A DNA stretch of 64,000 nucleotides, from the NCBI GenBank assembly GCA_003165075.1, contig PLSM01000182.1:62001-126000 (forward strand), given 5' to 3'. Shown here piece after piece: positions 60,386-64,000 of this stretch (positions are counted from its first letter, which is position 1; the number at the start of each line of letters is the position of its first letter). The notes under the pieces were generated by a model, which was not told the origin of the DNA, made no database searches, and was given only the letters and a program-made list of their open reading frames with translations. The DNA is from Acidobacteriaceae bacterium. Its GTDB lineage: Bacteria > Acidobacteriota > Terriglobia > Terriglobales > Acidobacteriaceae. Position numbers and translations under genes: made by a program.

Positions 60386-61729
60386 TCAGAGACCTGAGGG
60401 CAAAGTTCCGCAAGCTGCAGCGTACACTTTCAACACGTTTTGGATGTGATGGCGAATGATGGTGGCCGCGGAGTTCTGGAGCCGGCCGCAGCGGATTGCC
60501 TCGTATTCCAACGGCAGGTACTGACTGAGCAGCGCCAACGGCAAAGGACCGCTAAGGTTATGCAACAACCGGTCGACTTCCTGCTCCACCTGTGGCTGCG
60601 GCCAATAATAGCGGCAGCGGTCGCTGAGGCTGTACGCACGGGCAAACTTCTGCTGCTCGGGACTTCCACGATAATAGCGATCCCAATTTGCCGGGTTGCG
60701 CAGCATCTCGGTCTCCAATGCCTCTCTCACCCGTGACGCGCCACCCTTGGATTCCGGCAGCTCGCTCTCAATGAAACTAAGCGCGAAGACGGCTTCACGG
60801 AAGGCGAAGGTCAACCATGGACCTACCTTCAGAATCGCAAAGTGATCCCTTACCATCCGCGCTAGGCTCGGGGGCGTTTGGTAGTCGGTGGAATGAGCTT
60901 CATATACCAGTTCCGGGGCGGCGGGAAATCCGGCGACCAGGTGCCTAGCCTTGTTGTGGTCATACTCAAAAACGGAGCTATCGCCGAACTCCACGCCTGG
61001 CTGCACGACGATCCCAATTACGTTCTCCCAGGCCGACTCGAGGCTGCGCGTTTTGAACGCCTTCGAGAATGTGTCCAGGGACAATAGCAGGTTATCCAAT
61101 TGCGTTGGTGCGGGAGGTTCACCTTCGGCAACTTCTCCTCCCGGTACAGGAACCTCGGTACCAATTACATAAAGCGGCCGAGGCGAACCCGGCGGCAAGG
61201 AGGCAAAGCTCTCTTCTGCCACCTGGCAGAGCATGGCCGTTCGTTCGGCCACCACATCTTCGGAGAGCGGTGTGGGATCGCCGCCGCAGGGCTGGCTGGC
61301 ATCAAGATGTATCTTCTGGTATCCCGCAAGCACGGATTGAGCAGCGAGTTCACATGCGTTTGCTATTGCTTTTGCGGCCGGCTCAGATCGCCAGCTATAG
61401 GGCCCCAAGTGGTCAGCTCCGAGCAGGACTCGCGCCGATGGCAGACCTGCTGCCTCAGCCTTCGCGCGTATCTCCGCGGCAAATTGGGCCGGAGTGCATC
61501 CGGTGTAGCCACCATACTGGTTTACCTGGTTTGACGTGGATTCCACGTGCAACACCGTTCCGTCAGATAAGGCCTGGTGGATTGCGGCATCCAGCACGGC
61601 CGGATGCGCTGAGCAGACGGCATATGTTCCAACCGCCTCGAAGCGCCGGTTTCGCTTGACGATATCCCGCAGGAATTCACTTGGCTGAGAGGGTGCGGGG
61701 GCCTGCGAGATGGAAGAGCCTGTCTTCAT
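60386..61729 (-). CDS. GatZ/KbaZ-like D-tagatose-bisphosphate aldolase subunit
   Basis: 447 aa, cytosolic. Family features: VGTYAVCSAHPAVLDAAI near residues 33-50, LHVESTSNQVNQYGGYTG (55-75), LLGADHLGPYSW, KIHLDASQPCGGD, PLYVIGTEVPVPGG and YEAHSTDYQTP. GatZ/KbaZ is the non-catalytic, stabilising subunit of class II tagatose-1,6-bisphosphate aldolase (GatY/KbaY); members without a partner can act as 6-tagatose kinase-like or epimerase enzymes. No GatY is in the window. Divergent from a PfkB kinase across 112 bp. A TATAAT hexamer at 61738-61743 lies 8 bases before the ATG with no ribosome site, which suggests leaderless translation. Confidence 0.82.
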   Translation of the reverse strand: MKTGSSISQAPAPSQPSEFLRDIVKRNRRFEAVGTYAVCSAHPAVLDAAIHQALSDGTVLHVESTSNQVNQYGGYTGCTPAQFAAEIRAKAEAAGLPSARVLLGADHLGPYSWRSEPAAKAIANACELAAQSVLAGYQKIHLDASQPCGGDPTPLSEDVVAERTAMLCQVAEESFASLPPGSPRPLYVIGTEVPVPGGEVAEGEPPAPTQLDNLLLSLDTFSKAFKTRSLESAWENVIGIVVQPGVEFGDSSVFEYDHNKARHLVAGFPAAPELVYEAHSTDYQTPPSLARMVRDHFAILKVGPWLTFAFREAVFALSFIESELPESKGGASRVREALETEMLRNPANWDRYYRGSPEQQKFARAYSLSDRCRYYWPQPQVEQEVDRLLHNLSGPLPLALLSQYLPLEYEAIRCGRLQNSAATIIRHHIQNVLKVYAAACGTLPSGL

Positions 61730-61737
61730 ATGACACC

Positions 61738-61743
61738 ATTATA
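61738..61743 (-). promoter_or_regulatory. TATAAT -10 box for GatZ/KbaZ-like gene, probable leaderless start
   Basis: Read on the minus strand, TATAAT ends 8 bases before the ATG at 61729, so transcription would begin within about three bases of the start codon. The -35 side is AT-rich with no good hexamer at 17 bp. Confidence 0.45.
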
Positions 61744-61841
61744 TATTCGTTTTATTTCATATTTGGTTGACAAGAACAACAAAAGGAAGAAACTTGTAGA
61801 ATGAATCGTGTGCGACAGATTCGCATGTTGGGAGGTTATTC

Positions 61842-62810
61842 GTGGCTCGCTTTGACGTAACCATTGCAGGCGAACTGAATCTGGACTTGATTCTCTACGG
61901 CCTCCCTGAGGCATTGCCACCTGAGCGCGAGTTGTTGGCCACCGAGATGATGCTGACACTGGGCAGTTCGTCGGCCATAGTGGCCCATAACCTGGCATCT
62001 CTGGGCTGCAAGGTGGGCTTCAGTTCCTGTTTAGGACAGGACGATTTCGGGGAGATGGCATTAGGGCGGCTGCGTGCCGCCGGGGTCGAAGTCTCGACCG
62101 TCCGCCAACTAGGCGGGATCAAGACCGGTCTTACAGTCATTCTTCCGCGAGAGAAGTGGCGAAATATCTTGACTTATCTGGGCGCGATTTCCGCGCTGAA
62201 GCCCGAGCATCTGGACATGGAGTACCTGGCGTCGTCGCGGCATTTTCATCTGTCGTCGTATTACCTGCAGCGCGGATTGCAGGCGCATCTTCCAAGGCTC
62301 TTTAGAGAACTGAAATCGGCAGGGCTCACCATCTCAATGGACACCAACGACGACCCGGATGGCATTTGGGAGTCAGGACTGAGCGAAGTTCTGCCGCTGG
62401 TGGATGTAATGCTGCCAAATGAACGTGAGGCAATGAAGATCGCCGGCTGCGACAACCTGGAAGCGGCACTCTCTCGCCTAACGGAGTTAGTTCCACTGGT
62501 GGTGGTCAAAATGGGCGCGCAGGGGGCTTTGGCGTGCCGCGGCAAGGCGCGTCTGCACAGCCCAGCCGTGAAATTGGACGAAGTAATCGATCCGGTGGGA
62601 GCAGGCGACAGTTTTGACGCAGGTTTCCTCAGCGAGTTTGTGCGCGGGGCCGACCTTGATGTATGCCTGCAGAAAGGCAACCTGGCAGGCGCCCTCTCCA
62701 CTACGCGGCCTGGAGGCACTGAAGCGTTTCGCGACATCGGATATCGCGAAAATTTCCTGCGTGACCACTGGCAGGCACTGGCTTCACCAGATTCGCGTTT
62801 GAAGACATAG
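61842..62810 (+). CDS. PfkB-family carbohydrate kinase
   Basis: 322 aa. Start GTG at 61842, GGGAGG 6 bases upstream. Ribokinase fold: N-terminal AGELNLDLIL, GSSSAIVAHNLASLG near 42-56, SMDTNDDPDG and VDVMLPNEREA in the centre, VVVKMGAQGALA, and the PfkB signature DPVGAGDSFDAGF (about 250-262) with the catalytic Asp in GAGD. Phosphorylates a sugar or sugar phosphate; with a GatZ/KbaZ-like gene divergent, tagatose-6-phosphate or a related keto-sugar is plausible. The 112-bp shared upstream region contains TTGACA at 61767. Confidence 0.83.
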   Translation: MARFDVTIAGELNLDLILYGLPEALPPERELLATEMMLTLGSSSAIVAHNLASLGCKVGFSSCLGQDDFGEMALGRLRAAGVEVSTVRQLGGIKTGLTVILPREKWRNILTYLGAISALKPEHLDMEYLASSRHFHLSSYYLQRGLQAHLPRLFRELKSAGLTISMDTNDDPDGIWESGLSEVLPLVDVMLPNEREAMKIAGCDNLEAALSRLTELVPLVVVKMGAQGALACRGKARLHSPAVKLDEVIDPVGAGDSFDAGFLSEFVRGADLDVCLQKGNLAGALSTTRPGGTEAFRDIGYRENFLRDHWQALASPDSRLKT

Positions 62811-62902
62811 CCGACAACTCCGGAGTTGCCATTTCGCGAGTGGATCGTCCGCATTTGGCATTATTTGCCGCTGCGACATCGACAGCGGATGGAGTCTTCT
62901 GC

Positions 62903-64000
62903 TTATTGCGCAGTCTTCGCGATGGGTTGCGTGATCGAATCGGCGGCGGTCGCGGGCTGTGCCGGGGTGTTATAGAGATAAACGTGGCGCAAACTTTTCA
63001 TCGAATCCAGGGGAGCCACGGCCGCAGCCGTCACCTTGGTTCCACTCAAATTCAGGTAGGTTAATTGCGACAGTGGAGCGAGCTTCATAAGCCCTTCCCC
63101 GGTAACCGCCGTCCCTTCAAGATGGAGCGCGCGCAAATGCGAAAATTTGCTTAACGTATCGAAGCTGGCATTCGTCACTGCCGTTCGCCCCAGTTCTGCT
63201 TCGACGATGTAGGGTGAAAACTTTTGGAATTGCGCAAGCTGCACATCACCAAAGCTCGCCGCAACATCCACAGTATTCAGAATCAACCCATCCGAAGGCT
63301 TGCTCGAAACGGGGAGCAGCTTCGCACCCTGGCCACTCTCCATCTGCAGAATCTCGGACATCATCCCGCTATAGTCCCCAACCGGCTTAAGCGGTGCTTC
63401 CTTCGCATTCTCCTGGATGAATATACCTTTCAATGTGGTCGCGGTAGGCGAAGCTCCCTGCTGAACCCATGCCTTGAGCCAGGCAATCTCCTCCGGTTTC
63501 AAAGGCGGCCTACCCTCGGCAGGCATGAATTGCTTATGATCCGCCGGAAGTGTCACTCGCTCCAGCAGCAGACTCCTTTCCGGATGGCCAGAAACAATGA
63601 CGGGACCGTCTTTGCCACCCTTCATCAGCAGTTCATAGGAGTCCATCCGAAGGCCGCCCTTCACTTTCCCCTCGCCATGACAGGCCACACAATTCGCATC
63701 GAGGATGGGGTTGATATGCCGGGCATAAAACGTATCGGCGCCCGGCGTATTTGCCTGCAAGTTCCCAAGTGCAACCCATCGCTTCAACGACACGGGCATA
63801 TATTCAGTCAGATAGTTATTCCCATGCGTCAACGAGCCGCCCTGGTGCGCCGTCCATAGGAGCACCAGCAGCATTGCTGCCAGAGTCGCCGGATACAAAC
63901 GAGTTTCGTTCCCCAAGAGCCACCATGGCCTTGCGAGCAGGCACAACAGCACAGTGATCGACAGGGCAATCCCGCCCCACATGTGATGCGTCACGCCCGT
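62903..64000 (-). CDS. DUF2231 - cytochrome c - leucine-rich protein (5' end outside window)
   Basis: Open from the right edge; the true start is beyond 64000, because the GTG at 63994 would cut into a membrane domain. The visible 365 residues begin with two membrane helices (GGIALSITVLLCLLARPWWL; YPATLAAMLLVLLWTAH) and AHQGGSLTHGNNYL, the end of a DUF2231-type domain whose His residues may bind heme. A Planctomycete-type cytochrome domain follows with one CVACH motif and MPAEGRPPLKPEE (Met and loop of the heme pocket). The C-terminal third has leucine-rich repeats (LRALHLEGTAVTGEGL, LTYLNLSGTKVT). Inner-membrane electron transfer protein of unknown partner. Confidence 0.72.
   Translation of the reverse strand, partial: TGVTHHMWGGIALSITVLLCLLARPWWLLGNETRLYPATLAAMLLVLLWTAHQGGSLTHGNNYLTEYMPVSLKRWVALGNLQANTPGADTFYARHINPILDANCVACHGEGKVKGGLRMDSYELLMKGGKDGPVIVSGHPERSLLLERVTLPADHKQFMPAEGRPPLKPEEIAWLKAWVQQGASPTATTLKGIFIQENAKEAPLKPVGDYSGMMSEILQMESGQGAKLLPVSSKPSDGLILNTVDVAASFGDVQLAQFQKFSPYIVEAELGRTAVTNASFDTLSKFSHLRALHLEGTAVTGEGLMKLAPLSQLTYLNLSGTKVTAAAVAPLDSMKSLRHVYLYNTPAQPATAADSITQPIAKTAQ

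Noticed and set aside
61767-61802. TTGACA at 61767 as -35 of the PfkB promoter
   Set aside because: No acceptable -10 hexamer lies at 16-18 bp; the TAGAAT at 61797 is 24 bp away.
1-64000. tRNA, rRNA, CRISPR arrays, insertion sequences or prophage genes
   Set aside because: No transposase, integrase or structural RNA signature was seen on either strand; the repeats present are short intergenic palindromes, not CRISPR units.

Overview
The window most resembles a chromosomal segment of a soil acidobacterium (Acidobacteriota, class Terriglobia-like). This is inferred from gene content, not from a marker gene. The indicators are a very large TonB receptor with an N-terminal carboxypeptidase-like domain, many Tat-signal sugar enzymes, NHL-repeat and DUF5107/TPR proteins, a DUF2231/Planctomycete-type cytochrome protein, and dispersed GGGGCACCC/CCCAYCCTT palindromes. 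I found no rRNA, tRNA, CRISPR array, transposase or phage gene.

Region 1 (1-10.2 kb) is a sugar-acid/sugar degradation cluster. Six consecutive genes (1-7 kb) carry export signals: an enolase-superfamily fragment at the left edge, an RraA-like protein, a UxuA-like mannonate dehydratase, two further enolase-superfamily dehydratases (one RspA/ManD-like) and a DUF362 protein. After a divergent promoter region, five tightly packed genes without signals follow on the plus strand: a zinc-type dehydrogenase, an SDR remnant, a TIM-barrel sugar isomerase/epimerase and a 3-keto-gulonate/hexulose-phosphate synthase-type enzyme.

Region 2 (10.2-25.6 kb) is the most striking part: a multiheme cytochrome locus. 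One minus-strand operon encodes a 4-heme cytochrome, a parvulin-type chaperone, a 617-aa outer-membrane beta-barrel, an NHL propeller and a cytochrome with 11 CXXCH plus one CX3CH motif. A second minus-strand operon encodes a 16-heme cytochrome and another NHL propeller. A lone plus-strand 4-heme paralogue lies between them, and two membrane-anchored TPR proteins of CcmH/NrfG type are divergent from the first operon. In total 36 heme-attachment motifs surround one porin, which looks like a porin-cytochrome outer-membrane electron conduit. Six palindromes GTGA-N6-TCAC (CRP/FNR-type) occur only here: one before the 16-heme operon, four between the 4-heme operon and the TPR genes, and one before a MaoC-phosphotransacylase fusion.

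Region 3 (25.6-62.8 kb) is a glycan-utilisation region. It holds an unknown protein paired with an alkaline-phosphatase-superfamily protein, the TonB receptor, a DeoR-family repressor, an AgaS-type SIS isomerase, a GH36-like alpha-galactosidase with a PKD domain, a Gfo/Idh/MocA oxidoreductase, an amidohydrolase, a CBM9-like protein, a two-domain esterase, a GH20-like hexosaminidase, two GH74/BNR-type paralogues flanking another Tat-signal glycosidase-like protein, a DUF5107-TPR protein, a GH42/DUF4832-like protein, and a divergent GatZ/KbaZ-like plus PfkB-kinase pair. DeoR, AgaS, GatZ/KbaZ and PfkB fit a galactosamine/tagatose-phosphate route fed by the GH20 and GH36 enzymes (inference).

The right edge (62.9-64 kb) holds most of a DUF2231-cytochrome-LRR membrane protein whose start lies beyond the window.
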